Shown one piece after another: positions 17,358-30,138 of a DNA stretch of 64,000 nt. The notes under the pieces are model-generated. The model was not told the origin of the DNA. It did no database searches and saw only the letters and a program-made list of their open reading frames with translations. Source of the DNA: Branchiostoma lanceolatum (taxonomy: Eukaryota; Chordata; Leptocardii; Amphioxiformes; Branchiostomatidae); assembly GCF_035083965.1 (NCBI RefSeq), contig NC_089725.1:25119925-25183924 (forward strand), given 5' to 3'. The position numbers and the translations under genes were made by a program. Each line of letters begins with the position of its first letter. Position 1 is the first letter of the stretch.

Positions 17358-18908
17358 CAAGTTCTTGTCAAAGCGTCTGATCCTGTTAAGTCCCGTACGT
17401 GGTCTTAGATAATGTCATCGTACTGGCTTGTGTAATACTAATCAAGCTGAATTGTGCCCAGAGAATGTAGTGCGCAACGCAAACAATATCGGGATATTAC
17501 GTCCTGTTGTTTATGTAACCTAGTGCTATATTTGTACTGATTAAGTGTTGTGTGTATTGACTGAGGACATGTCGAAGGTCTCGTCTTCCAGACGAAATTT
17601 TAAACTACACTGTCTTGCTTGCCTAGGAGCAGACAAACTCCTCTTAAGCGAGCTTAAACAGACCCATGCTGCTACTCCAGACAGAATAGTGTGCTTAATA
17701 AAAGGTAAAGGTAGTTCCATAGCCTTTTTAAGCCGTAGGGTCAATGGGATGCTATTGGCTGCACCGTGTCTAGGGCATGGCATTGGAAAGCGGAGCCCAC
17801 CCTCTCCTTCCACCGCCTATCACCTCCCAAACCCAAAGTCAGGTGCTCATTTTTACATTTTGGTCGAGTGAGGTGAACTCATCGCTACTGAATGGCGTCA
17901 GATGTTGTCACATATATATTCAACTTCGAAAGACGCTACACGTGCTTCTGATTGATTATTACATTCTGTTTGAATATGATTGCCATGTCATCATGAACTT
18001 CAATGTACGTCAAACCCTGGAACAAACATGACATCACGGTCAAGAACGTGACGCGCAGAAAATTGAATAAAGAAAACTCATTCCGTTCAGGTTTAATGTC
18101 ATCGCACTGCAGTCACGAGGGCAGTATAGTTATGGGTCAACAGCCGTCATGGAGTGACGTTTTTGTTTTATCTACGTCCATGTTTTCTGCTGCGCTGTTT
18201 ATATTATAATTACATCGGCAAATGTTTGATTCTAAAGTTTGCATTGAGGTAACGTAAGGCACACTTGTGCCTGGAGATGCATGCATCCATGCCAGCGGTT
18301 TTCAACAAACAGGTTCATACCACCTGCGAGTACACGTGCTATCAGAATAATGAGAATACAATGATTCATGATATAAAACGTGTTTATTCGACTGATTTGC
18401 AACATGTCACGATTAACATTGTTTTTCAAGCCTTTCGCGTAAGCAACCGTTATATCTAGTTCTAAGCTATGTCTCATTTATTAGTAACTATTACATTATT
18501 CTCATTGTCTTACAGGGAAGGCTGCTGGTTTATTAACGACGTTAATCGTGTTATGACCGTGATGTGCTAACTTGGTCACTTTTTATTGAAGATATAGCAC
18601 AAACACAACAGCTGAAGAACTATGGCTTCTCTCTCTAAAAGAACACTCGACAAGAACATTGAAACATTACAGACACGATAGGCCAGGTCTTTTTTTCCAG
18701 GAAGCACGTCTAATATTGTGGACTATCGTATATTTATCTGCTGCTTTGCATTTTTCATTTTTCATCTTTTCATATTCATACCTTTACTTTTTTCACTGTA
18801 ACTAGAATGACAAAGTTCGGCCTTTTCGTTGATTATATGCATATGCGCCGTTATTAGGGGTTTAAAATGAACTGATATGAATGAATTAAGAACTGTGCCT
18901 CCTGTACT
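17358..18908. other. Intergenic region without a supported gene
   Basis: This holds the 5' flank of the first kringle protease and the 3' flank of the second, which are in tandem on the minus strand. Open frames up to 108 codons (17545-17871) have no recognisable domain, and their composition resembles the flanking noncoding DNA. I see no element boundary here. Confidence 0.5.
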
Positions 18909-21900
18909 CTAGTTAGTCTCCATCTTGTAGCCGATCCAGTCCACGTAGTTGAAGACCCGTGTGTAGACGCCGGGTTTGCGGGCCTGCGCACAGCCGATCC
19001 CCCAGCTGACCACCCCGGCCAGCTCCCAGGTCCCGTCGGCACGCTGGCACACCAAGGGGCCGCCGCTGTCGCCCTGGGCAGGCGGCAAGATCCATTGTTG
19101 TTAGTGTCGAACTTGTGAAGTTTTGTCAACTTGTTATGCGCTTAAAGTTAGGATTTATTTTGAATAGGATAAGAAATAAGACGACAACAGGAGATAGTAA
19201 GAAATATGGCCAAGCAATTACACGATGATGGTGATGAATCATGTTCTATAAAATTTCAAGTTATGATTTAATTTTGATTAGGCCAAAAAGTAAGACGCTG
19301 TATGTTCTTATGCTTAAGAAATACACATAGAGACTTATGTTGTCTACCTGGCAGGCGTCGACCCCGCCCTGGTCGTACCCGGCACAGATCATGGTGTTGG
19401 TGTCGATGGAGGAGGCGCCAAGGTAACTCACACAGGTGGACGGAGCCACAATGGGCACTTTACCCTGCAGCAATACTTCCGACAGGCCAGACCCTGTGGT
19501 AAAGTCAACGTACGTTAGGTCCTTACATTGTGGCTTTCACAGCCATACTACATGCAGTAACATTTCCAAACCGATGCCCCGCCGAGTAAATAACGGGTTG
19601 GCTTTGTTTGTGCCTTCAGGCCCGTGGGACTACCAGCTATCTAAGGAGCTCGATTGGGCCCCCGGTTGATCTTAATTCGCACTTAAAATCAACCGGGTCC
19701 CGGCGGGAACCCAGTAGATGTATTCACGATTAGGTCACGACTTGAATCCTGTGTATTTCTTATCTGGGACCGGGGATGATTGTACTTGAGAATTCCACCC
19801 CAAGTAAAAACGTTTTTTTAATAAAAGTGTCAGTAAATCAATGTTCCATCATTTTCACAAAGACGCCCTGGTACACTAACCTGTGCTTCCCCAGCCGGTG
19901 GTGTAACACTCGGTCCCGGCAGGTGTGTCCGCCTCAGGTAGACAGGCGGGGCTCACCTGGTCCGTCAAGACCACAGGTGAGCTCAGCTTCATTAGCGTCA
20001 GGTCGTTCTGTACGGTGTTGCTGTTCCAACTCTGTTAGGTAGGTGGGAGAGCAGGGCAAGAACAAATGGCTTGTTAATAGACCTTCGTGCTTGTCCGCAA
20101 CCATACAATTCAGTGACCTGGTATCCAAACCTACTATAGCTGTCGAGTCCTGGTCGTCTTCGGTCTCTTTGCAAATAGATCTCGGCAACTACAGAAGGCT
20201 TGAATGCCAGGCTAACAATTCAGTTTTTCCATGTTTTCACTAATGTGATTTCAGCTTGTGCCGAACTGCTCTGTTCTCAGGAATTTTCACAGTCCCTTCA
20301 GTTTTCAGGGATGATGTAGGATCAATCATAGATGAAGGGCAATGGACTAAAAAGGCTAAAGCTAAAAGTCACATACTGTAGCAGGTAGGCTTTTACTATG
20401 ACGTTTTGGGCGTTTACCTCGTGCACGATAACCTTTGTCACACTGCGGGTCTGCTGTGTTGGGTCCTCTGCGTTGCGGTGTTCTTTCCCGAGGAGGATGG
20501 TCCATGGCTCGGGACTTGCCCTCCTGGAATGTGAGAGAGAAAGCCAAAGAGATGGTTATACACTGATGAAGAAGCTTATTTCATGTTAAGGTTTAGGCAT
20601 CGTTAATCAATGGCAGTGCAATGTATACACGTAGGCTGAAACGGCAAACCTACAAATACAATACGCATGCGTATTTGTTCTGTCTAGCCCGTGAATACTC
20701 TGCGACCACAGGGTAGAAAAAAAGGGGCAATAGTTGTTGGCGACACCTCAGGGGCGAGCCTATTTGGCTTGTTCCCAGAGATACAGACGAAAACACACAC
20801 ATCTAAAAAGGGATCGAACTTGCTCAATGTGTCTTTACATTATTCGACAAACCGAACTAATAACTATTCGTACCCGTCCACGCAGTGCGCGGCGGTGAGG
20901 ACCCAGTCCGGGTGGATGAGGGTGCCGCCGCACGTGTGCGAGCCGCGGTACCGGAGGGAGATCTGCCAGGGCCAGCTGCCGGGCACCGACACGGTCCCGC
21001 CCACCACGCGCGTCAGAGACGGCGGGATGGCGGGGGTGCCGCACGAATCTTCTCCGGCCAGAGGAGCTAGGGGAGAAAGAGAGATCGAATTTTTCTTCTC
21101 TTGAATTAAGACAGCGTGGTCATAGACAGATAAGTTGTCATGTACGGGTATCAGGAGAAGCCAGACTGATGCACAGCGCAGAAGAAAAGCAGATCCGCAG
21201 AAAAGAGCTTTGCAACAAAACTATAGGGCTGTTTAGCCATAGTCGATACTGACCGACGGAGGCCATATATACGGTCAGAGACATCAGTGAAAATGGCCTT
21301 CTTAAGACTTGTGCCCACCACTACCTTGTCATGGTGCAAGATCACTTGGTAGCTGTGAACCTCTGCTTAGTCACAGAACTTGAGTACTATGTAGAGCTTT
21401 ACATTTATAGACTATTTTAGTAATCATCTCTATTCGTGGCTACTGTTCACTAAAGCATGTTTTTAAAAAAAAAGCAAAGAGTATACATTGATTGACGTTA
21501 ATGTAAACATTTATCTAACCGTAACACTGATAGTGTCGTTTTGCGTCCGGACCCATGTCTGGTAAACTGATAGATTTACACATCTACGTGTGTTTGTCGA
21601 TCGTCTGTAATTTGTCTACAGCGATGGTCACCACAGCCAAAGTCAAACACGTTCACCTCCAACACCTGTCCCTTTCCCATAATTTACCACATTTCGGGAC
21701 GTCGCAGTACTCCCATCGCACACTGGGGTCTGTAGTGTAGCACCAGGGCCGGGCGGCGGCGTCAGGGTTCCGGCAGTAGTTGTCCTCCAGTCCCGAGCCG
21801 GGTCCGTCGGCGGGAGAGAAGGCGTGGTTGTGAGGGGCCTGCTGGTCCCATCTCTGACACGTCAGTCCTGAGGACGTCATGTTGACTTCCCCTCTGTAGA

Positions 21901-24455
21901 GTGCTCCCGTGCCAGTATAACAGTCTATGTGTGTGCAATGTGAGAGAGATGTATCAATACAAGGCTGCGTTTTGTTAGCCTGGTATTCAAACCTATCACA
22001 CTGCCGAGTGTCTTCGTCCTCTAACGCGTAAGAGGACGAAGAGACTCAGCAACTATAATACGTTAGGATACCATGCAGGCTAGCGTTTTGTGGGCTGCAG
22101 AAATTTAACCATGGCTGCCCAAGACTTACAACGGTATAGCAGCCAATCAATCACTCATTCAGTGGTGTTAATTAACACATTTCCACATTTTGTGCTCACA
22201 TTATATCAGGGCTCTAGCCAGCCTGAAATTTTATCCCGTAAGCGCTAAAATTTTGTACAAACCTAACATATCGAGCGCCGAAGGCGCGAGGCGTCGCGCC
22301 GTAGGCGCGACAATTCTAGGGGGGTCCGGGGGTATTCCCCCCGGGAAATTTTTAAATCTAGACCCTCTGAAACGCTATCTCCAGCATTTTGAGGGGCAAG
22401 TTTGGGTGAAAAATTAATTGGGCCCTCGTTGTATACAATCGGCAAATAAATGAAATTTAGCACCACAAAACTTTCTTATTTATTTGACAAATATACACGT
22501 GAATTCAAGTCGGCAGAAATAAAACATTTTCAACACCGGTCGACGCGTCGTACCGGTCCCGTTTGCGCCCTGTACTAAATATAGTAGGAAATGAGACACC
22601 CTACTTTGGACAGAACGCCCTAAAGACGTTCAATATTTTCCTTCCGTGTTTTCCATGGTCGATTTCTCCGGTAACTTCCACTTGATTTAATCAAAATTCG
22701 TCGATTCAAGCCCCATCTTCGCACCGAATATCAATTTCTGCTAAAACCTCGCGGATTCGCGCCTCTCGTGAACCGCGAGACTTGTATGTCATTGGTCGAT
22801 TTTCCGTGACGCGGCGTGAACGAACGCTGTTATTGGTAGATGATATCTGATTCTGAGGTCTAAAACTATCAACACTAGTTTTCGCGGGAAGAGTGCGTGT
22901 AACTCGGCGTAAAACTTTAACAATGTTTACCAAAAAATACTGAACGCCTGGTAACTACCGGAGTATTTTTTGTGTGGCTATAACTAGCGGTGAACCGGGG
23001 AAAACAGCCGAAAAAAAAACGTCAGCCCGATGCGACCGGCAAGAATTGTAGTGGGGCACTAGTAGTGGGGAGGGGGGCACACGATGCTGATTTTCTCTCG
23101 GCCCACGAACCACTGGCAACCTCCGCGCCTCCGTTTGTCACCTTATTACCTATAAAGCCACCTTGGGGTTGTCACCTGCCGCCGGCGGAAGATAGAAATG
23201 GCCTGAATCGACCTCGCTTCGAACTTCCGCTTCTTTTCTGGAGATCTTTGCAAAAGTTCAAGCCCTGTCTATATCTTTTCTCCCGATTTTTTTCCGTCAA
23301 GGTTTACGGATTGGTCTTGAATTTTGTCCGTAACACGCAGCAAAGTCCCGTAAATTTACGGCAAAACTGGTGCTGGCTAGAGCCCTGCATTATATAATCA
23401 CTGGCTGACCTACCGCAGGATTTGACGGGACAGTACTGCCAGCGGACGCTAGAGTCCAGGGTATAACACCACGGTCTCTCCGCACCGTCCGGGTTACGGC
23501 AGTAATTCTCCGTCAGGTCGTAAATGTTGTACTCCTGCGTCAGTGTAGAAATAGTGGGGATACTGAATGAAGCCAATATTACTATAAACATCTGAGGAAT
23601 AAATTGAAATGCTATCTTACCAACAAAACTTAATTTTACAGTCATTTTCAATTTTCACGAATACCCTCTTCAGCTGACGGGTCTTACCCTTGACAAAGGT
23701 ATGTTTCACTGACTCTTTACTCCTGTTGAAAGGAAATAATTGGTGCGGACTCGAGCTCACATATCATCATTAGATCACAGAGGATAGATATTTTTACTGC
23801 AGGATAGATATTTTTACTGCACTTTGAGAAAGCATATAGAGATACATTGTGATACTGCAACCAGCGATGGCAGACTTCACCACCTTAATCATAATACTTA
23901 GCAACTTTGCGACTTTGCAACTCTTTAACTCTCATACCAAAATAGGAGAGAGAGAGATGGAGAGAGGGGGAAACCCTACCGAGGTAGGCAGGAACTGGTG
24001 ACCGTGCGGGGTCTGATCGTCCCAGCGCTGGCAGACCAGACCGTCGTCTGTAGTGTTCATCTGTCCTCGGTAGGAGGCACCGTTTCCCACAAAACAGTCT
24101 GGAACAGTACCAAATTTTATTCTATTCTATTACTATTACTATAAAACAGCACTAATAGCATTAAGTTGGTCTTACGAAGAGACTCAAGTACACTGGTAGC
24201 GTAGCAACATGCTACAGTCACAGTCAACGAGTACTGATCTGTCGCAATTAAAATATATGATATACTGCTGCAATTCAAGAAGTTATAGATAGACAGTACT
24301 GATCTTGAATCATGAAGTAGTTAATTTTGGTAAGCATGAAGAGAGAGCTCAGTCAGAGCGAAATGATATTTCAAAATCTTACCATCATCTCCCTGGGCGT
24401 ATGTTGCCGACCAACAAAGGGCCGTGACCAGGGCCAAACTTATCATTATCGCCAT
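18909..24455 (-). CDS. Secreted kringle-kringle-trypsin serine protease, intact
   Basis: Minus-strand exons: 24383-24455, 23980-24098, 23414-23534, 21688-21924, 20874-21066, 20418-20523, 19881-20031, 19348-19493 and 18909-19073. They join in phase to 436 codons plus stop. The order is signal peptide ([16 protein letters not shown]), kringle 1 (26-104, split by an intron), kringle 2 (106-183) and S1 peptidase. Both kringles have six cysteines and the NYCRNPD and PWCYT motifs. Activation would cut R203-VVGG. The triad is H244 (LTAAHC), D293 (QNDLTL) and S385 (GDSGGP); D379 predicts trypsin-like cleavage. Kringles usually bind lysine-containing partners, as in plasminogen and related proteases, so a role in extracellular proteolysis is likely. 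The neighbour at 13603-17357 is its paralogue with a partly different intron pattern. The exon at 23414 was placed at the acceptor ending GACGCAG because this gives a normal kringle length. Confidence 0.92.
22207..23387. mobile_element. Non-autonomous hAT-like DNA transposon
   Basis: The element is 1181 bases long. It starts with CAGGGCTCTAGCCAGC and ends with the exact inverse, GCTGGCTAGAGCCCTG. Both sides are flanked by the same 8 bases, CATTATAT (22199-22206 and 23388-23395). An 8-bp target duplication with CAGGG-type ends is the signature of hAT transposons. The inside has no convincing transposase; its open frames (up to 135 codons) are unrecognised. It sits in the intron between kringle 1 and kringle 2 of the intact protease. 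Perfect ends and target duplication suggest a recent insertion. Confidence 0.9.
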
Positions 24456-24829
24456 GTTGTGGAATATCACCGGGTGAGTTGCTTCTCTTGTCTGATCTTC
24501 AAGTTACAAAGTCCTTCTATATACCTCTCCGCCTGCTGATGACACAAGAAACCAGCCGCAAACATACTCCTCGGAAATGGTATTTCGTAACGCAATGAAG
24601 CAAAGGTAAACAACACAGACGTAATGAGGAACAAACAACGCAATGCTAGATAACAACTCGTTCATTGACCGCAGAACGATTGACACAAATGTGGTGTAAG
24701 TTTTTGCGTCTGTAACGTTAGACCCACCAATTTTCCACGTCTAGATTCAAAGAGCTCGACTAAAATATACCACGTATACCTTAACTTAACATTCACAATG
24801 TTAGAATAAAAACAAATGTATCAAAACAC

Positions 24830-25175
24830 ATGATTTATCGGTTTATTGATGTTGAATATCAGAAATTGTTGCACTTGGATGTCGCAAAATCTTTCAGGTT
24901 AACGTACTCCCTAAATTTAGACATTTGAACCCCTTGTGTAAGGGTACTTCTAAAATTATCACAGCTGAACAAGCGCCGTGTAACAGAGGAACAAATGAAA
25001 ACTTTGCATTCGCAATCCGCAAGAACGTCAGAGATGACGTTTTCTGCCCCGCGACGCCGGTTTGTTGCCCGGGCGTGGGAAGACCAGAGCAGCACTACAG
25101 CTGGGACAGAAAAACAACCTGGTCTCGTGTTTTAGCATTTTAGCACGTGTCAGAGCACACATGTACAAATGTAGC
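24830..25175. repeat. Left outer arm of esterase inverted duplication
   Basis: In reverse orientation this block matches about 35640-36005. Shared landmarks are 'caataaaccgatc', 'gtgcaaca', 'acggcgcttgttcagct', 'cagctgtagtgctgct', 'aacctggtctcgtg' and 'tgacatgtg'. It shows that the duplication extends beyond the 3' ends of esterases A and B. Confidence 0.8.
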
Positions 25176-25429
25176 TTTGACACCTTTGCGGTTTGGGTTT
25201 GGATTATCTAGTACATGTACATGTATTTTGTGGTCAAAGCATTTTGCACAGAGAAACGTCACCTGATGATTAGGTTAGGGTCTGAGCTACATCTTAGTAC
25301 GTAGGTCGCTTCTTTGTACATGTGTAAATGTATGAACAGATCATGTTTCTGATACAAGGGTTGTCTAGACGTAACAAAAACATGAATGTATCCGTTGCGT
25401 TTAGATATTCAAAGTATGGGAATTTCTCA

Positions 25430-25760
25430 TTAATACATTTGAAAAGAAACAATTCTTTCTATATCGTAAAGTTTACAATCTAAAATGAAGTGCCGCTCAT
25501 CTTCTATATGATTTAACTTACAATATTGGCAAAGTATATCTTTTAGAAGCGTGCGGTTGTGCCTTCCTGTTTCAATATGTAATTTGTGACAACTAATCCT
25601 GAATTTAGTGACAGCTACTCTATGCTGTATGTTGCTTATAGATAGATACTCTTCTTCCTTATATAGGGACTTAAACAGTCGATATAAGATTTCTCTCTAT
25701 TATCATTGTGGATTTCGGCTGAGAATGTTTGAGTGTAAATATCTTTCAAACGTTGGCTAA
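25430..25760 (-). mobile_element. LINE (non-LTR retrotransposon) ORF2 C-terminal remnant
   Basis: On the minus strand an open stretch encodes the typical end of a non-LTR reverse transcriptase protein: VTKFRISCHKLHIETGRHN followed by a zinc knuckle CQYC...HFILDC (C-x2-C, H-x4-C) and IEDERH between. A preceding segment reads RLKDIYTQTF in another phase, so the copy is frame-broken. The remaining parts of the element are missing. Confidence 0.75.
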
Positions 25761-25907
25761 TGGAATTGATGATAGGAGCCATGTTTGTTCCCAGGGATGA
25801 TTGGGGGCAAACGAAGGCAAAACCACACCCTTCTGGTATTCAATGAGCACGCAAAATTATGAAAACAAATACTCAATCGAACACTGTATGTTTGGTCAAA
25901 CAGACAT

Positions 25908-25913
25908 TTTATT
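25908..25913 (-). terminator. Candidate poly(A) signal of esterase A
   Basis: TTTATT on the plus strand gives AATAAA on the minus strand, 46 bases beyond the esterase A stop codon. Confidence 0.4.
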
Positions 25914-25958
25914 GATGAGGTCGTTGGCTCCATCATGTTACTACAACGTGATAAGAAA

Positions 25959-28900
25959 CTAACAGTACACAGTGACAAGGTGCAAGACGACCGCCAGTAC
26001 GCAAGCTGTCAAACTCCTCCCCACGATCCCTGGCCGGTTGTATTGTGGCACTCCTGAACCGGTGGCACACGGGACATCATTCATTAAAGCCTCTGCGAGG
26101 AAATATTCAATGCGAAAATTAATCCGCCTACATTATATACAAACAGAACTAAACAGAAAATCCAAAACAGTTTACTCCAATAGTAAATTCATCACTTGTG
26201 ATTGTTTCGTAATGTTATATTTATACAATCTAGTAGAACTAGTTACCTAGAATTCGAGCAACAGTATTCCAGAGACCTAAGAGTCCGTCTCTTACAAGGG
26301 TTCGTATGAAAGTCTAGCAACTATCCGTGAATAGAATCAACTCACCTGTCTTGTTCCATAGGGGCTTTAAGTAGTTGTCCCAGAAAGCACAGTTTTCTGT
26401 GCTCGGGCCGGTCAACATCCGGGGCTCAGACGTGTCCAGCACCATGTACCCTCCATCGGTCGCGTTAAAGGCGCTCCAAACAGCCTCGTCGTTGTTGTTT
26501 GGATTCCTGAGGAAACGTCAATGTTGCATATTGAAATAGAGTTGCAAACATGATAACATACCCGAATAATGCTTAGGTCATAATTCCCAACGCGGGGCCC
26601 GGCCGGGCAGTTTGCGTGAACGACAAGTATGATATAAAAGACAACAAAACACAGAAAAGTTGCAAAAATTAATCATGAGCACCATTTTTATATAAACTTA
26701 ATATGAATTGTATAATTTTCGTTCACGCAAACAGCCCGGCCGGGCCCCGGTTTGGAAATGTGACATGAGACACGGCCTTTCCACCAGAGGCTGCGAATTT
26801 TTGGACGTTTTGTATATTTTGTTGTCTTTTAAATCATACTTTTACATCTTGCATCTTATTCCAATAATGTACGGTCGCTCAGCGATCGCCGTCTAGTGGC
26901 TTAAGAAACTATGCCGGTATCATCCAATATCAGAGATTGCAGAAGATTGCACAGAAATTACATACCCTGTTCTGGCAAAGTTCGCCCAGTGCCGCATCAT
27001 CCTGCGAGCCAGGTCTTTCTCCTCCTCGGTGAACCCGTAGACAGGATCCAGAGGCAGGCCGAACACGAACGGCACCTCATCGGCGTGGACCGCTCCTACC
27101 CAGGCCGGTTGGGGGGAATTCGAGGGGCGGTGGGCAAACCGGTACATGTAGGGCGTTGCTCCATTTCCTAGATGGGCCCGACCAGTGTTGACGTCGGGGC
27201 AGACGAAGGAGTAATCACCGTAAAGATCGTCCATCGCGTCGCGGTACATGGTATCTTGGTCTAGATGCTCCCAATCCGTGTACTGGAAGGCGACGGCATC
27301 AACAGCGAACTCGTTTAATGGTGGAAAATAGTAGTGAATGCACTCTAGAAACTGCTCCTTGGTGATCAGGCTTTCCGAGTCCTCGCTAAAACCAGGATAT
27401 TGGTTGCTAATGAGGAAGAAGGCACCTTCGTCTTCATTAGAACCGAGCAGGAGATCTGCGCTTTTGAACGCTCCACTCTGATAGGCCACTGGTGGGCTTT
27501 CCGGTAGGAAACTGCCGTCTACAACAGCGATGATCGTTGCGTATCCCACGACAGAAGTATCAACAAGTTGTTGTGCGTCCTTTTCCCGAAGACAGGCCAG
27601 CATATCGGCTGAACCTCGGTCCGTTGGACATCCCAAATGGTTGGCAAAGATCACTGTTTTCTCGTAGGCATCAGCCTCAGAGTTGTACCCCCAGGGATTT
27701 AGAGCGGTCCCACTCTGCAGTATCGCGCGGCTGAACAGGTCTCTGCTGCCGGGAGATATCAGGTGGTACCCGATACTGATTCCACCGGCGCTCTCGCCAA
27801 ATAGAGTCACCCTTGCCGGGTCACCGCCAAACGCCGCGACGTTGTCCTGAACCCACCTCAGCGCCAGAACCTGGTCTGTGAGACCGACGTTGCCCGGTGC
27901 GTCCTCGGTGCCGGTGTAGAGGAATCCTAACCCACTGGCCCGGTAGTTGAAGGACACCACGAGAACTCCTTCTGTGGCCGCTAGGTACCTTCCATCGTAT
28001 ACGGGAAGTGACGAGGATCCCCTGATATAAGATAGTGGAGAAGAACAAAATTCTTTCATGCAAAAAGATCATATATAGATGTATGGCAGTTAAACCACAT
28101 CAGCATTTGAACAATCACAAGAAAGTATCAGTATCACTTGATATCTCACATGAAAATGTCATGAGTATGGTCTATTTCCACGCGGATTGTAATGGAGTTT
28201 GTGGTTGATAAAATGGTATCAAGAAAGCCGACCTCCGTCTCTACTGGTAGTTACAGGGATAAAGTTGTGTATCTCAATGTAAGTCTTTTGAAGCAAGTCT
28301 GTGTCCTGGACATCTACAACATACCACTCGAAGTGTCCCCCGTAAATCCAGACCAGCACGGCGGCTCCAGTGGGGACGGGAGTTGGCTGCCACACGTTTA
28401 GGTAAAGACAGTCCTCGCTCTTCGGCGTATTCAATTCCCATAGATTGTATTCACCATCGTATTCACCTACTTCTCTGTTCTGGCTGCATGCATTGGGTCT
28501 CCTGTTGTGGCATTGGAGAACAAAACAGTATGCATTGAGAAAACGACTAGGGCGGAAGAACATTATACATTGCTTTTTGAGAGAACAGGTCAATAATGTG
28601 TGAATATGAATGAATACAGATTATTGTTATATAGCCAGATGACGTAGAGTAGAGTAGAGTAGAGTAGAGTAGAGTAGAGTAGAGTAGAGTAGAGTAGAGT
28701 AGAGTAGAGTAGAGTAGAGTAGAGTAGAGTAGAGTAGAGTAGAGTAGAGTAGAGTAGAGTAGGTTTGAAAAAAAATCGACATGCCAAGATTGCAATGTTA
28801 AGAAATATTTTCTTTGAAATTTGGGTTTCAAAATGAATACTATAAGGTTCTGTACCAAAAGGACAAATGTAAACTTTCAAATGCATTCCTCAAAAAACGG

Positions 28901-29393
28901 ACAAATGTATTTACATGTATAGTATTAGGGGATCTATGCGTCATACAGGAATTTGTTACTCTTATATGGGTCAGTTTGAATAGGCTATATGATAACAATG
29001 TTAATAACCTGCCTATCCTTCGGTGTATATGGTGTCATTTATACATCGGGCGGGTCATTAACCCTTAATTCAAACACATATTCGAACTTAAAAAAATTAA
29101 AATCACAGACATCCTTTGATATGACAAGGACAACAACGGCGGGGACTTCAATTTGACCTTGTTGCGTTGTATATCCCGTCCCATGGCTCCATGGGTTCGG
29201 CCCGTCTGAACCGCCGTTCTCCGACTGGCGGCTGTGCGAACGGGATCCCCAGGAAGGCGTGAACTGTCGTCCCGAGCACGTCCAACTCCAGCCCGAAAAC
29301 TCGTCCTGCCGGCGTCGTCACATCAGCCACGGCTTCTACTTCTGGTGAGGTCAACAACGCAGCAAGGACTGCTATAAGGATGGGATGAGCCAT
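25959..29393 (-). CDS. Cholinesterase-like type-B carboxylesterase A
   Basis: Minus-strand exons 29158-29393, 28325-28501, 26966-28021, 26346-26506 and 25959-26092 join to 587 codons plus stop. The product is an alpha/beta hydrolase expected to cleave esters through Ser215 (GESAGG), Glu336 (GSNEDEG) and His450 ([11 protein letters not shown]). A signal peptide ([14 protein letters not shown]) and a C-terminal hydrophobic exon ([15 protein letters not shown]) suggest an enzyme held outside the cell by a GPI-type anchor. The Trp of the choline site ([13 protein letters not shown]) and the six cysteines of the three cholinesterase disulfides are present. The oxyanion-hole motif reads YGGHF instead of YGGGF, placing His at the position called Gly117 in human butyrylcholinesterase. 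It is the mirror-image partner of esterase B, nearly identical in the large exon 3, but its signal exon is closest to esterase C. The natural substrate is unknown. Confidence 0.93.
26570..26770. mobile_element. MITE copy 1 (GGGGCCCGGCCGGGC family)
   Basis: This 0.2-kb element has long inverted ends containing GGCCCGGCCGGGCagTTTGCGTGAACGA and its inverse, around an AT-rich middle with 'gatataaaagacaacaaaa'. It sits in the intron between exons 3 and 4 of esterase A. The left side shows TAA before TGCTTAGG; the right edge has diverged. Copies at 38156, 59008 and 59356 define the family. Confidence 0.75.
28646..28760. repeat. (AGAGT)23 pentanucleotide microsatellite
   Basis: There are twenty-three perfect AGAGT units in intron 1 of esterase A. 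It is absent from the matching intron of esterase B and creates meaningless open frames of repeated LLYST. Confidence 0.95.
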
Positions 29394-29869
29394 GTCGGAT
29401 GCCCTTGCCTACATTTTAGATGCATGGGAAAATGACAACGTAAGGTAAACAACGAACTGCGATTATGGAAAGGTTTAGAGCTTGTTAGATTTGTTGTACC
29501 CACATGCATTGCATTCGAACATTCCGACAGTGCAGAGTGGTAGCAAATATCTCACAATGTAACAGTAGTGCAAACCCACGACCAATATGAATCAACCATG
29601 AACTTCTTCCCCCTTTAGCTTCAGGCAACACTTCTGAAGACACAACCAGTCAGTTGTTCTTATGGCATTTGACTGCGATGGCCCTGAAATTCAAGCTGCT
29701 CCCCAACTGGCCGCCGGCTGGATTCAAGTTAACGGTAGCTTTTGACCCGACTGACTTTTGACCCCACCGACTCGTGGCCTCTTGTTGTGTATTGTCAATC
29801 AGAAGACACTGGTGCGGAGAGCATGTCTGTCAATTAGTAAAGGCCGAGGGCCCGAGGCTATAAGAATTT

Positions 29870-30045
29870 TTTCTATACTATTGACAGGATGTTACTGACA
29901 ATAGGAATGTTTTGGTACTGTTGACAGGATGTTCCTGTCAATACGAAATTTTGTACTATTGACAGGAAGCAATAAAAAGAAGAATATTTTTGGCACTATT
30001 GACAGTAAGAATTTTTGGCACTATTGATAGGATGTCGATCCCGTG
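29870..30045. repeat. Short direct repeats, 'tactattgacagga' type
   Basis: About five imperfect copies of a 'ttttggYactattgacagga(tgt)' unit lie in tandem in the esterase spacer. I see no coding potential. Confidence 0.6.
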
Positions 30046-30138
30046 TCAGCCCTAACCCAAACTCCTTATACAACCATAACCGTGAGTATGATATTGTAAG
30101 ATGGTGCAAAAAAGACTAACGACCAACATCTGATAACT

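Larger units (their letters stand above)
24456..25958. other. Intergenic region between protease and esterase A
   Basis: This holds the outer part of the left arm of the esterase inverted duplication (24830-25175) and a LINE remnant (about 25430-25760), both listed separately. No other gene is visible. Confidence 0.55.

Noticed and set aside
17545-17871. 108-codon frame between the two kringle proteases
   Set aside because: No domain, no signal peptide and no convincing splice context.
23535-23600. Longer exon for kringle 1 starting at an upstream CTCAG acceptor
   Set aside because: It stays in frame but inserts about 20 hydrophobic residues into the kringle; the GACGCAG acceptor gives normal kringle length.
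28547-28886. Frames with repeated LLYST
   Set aside because: Translation of the AGAGT microsatellite.
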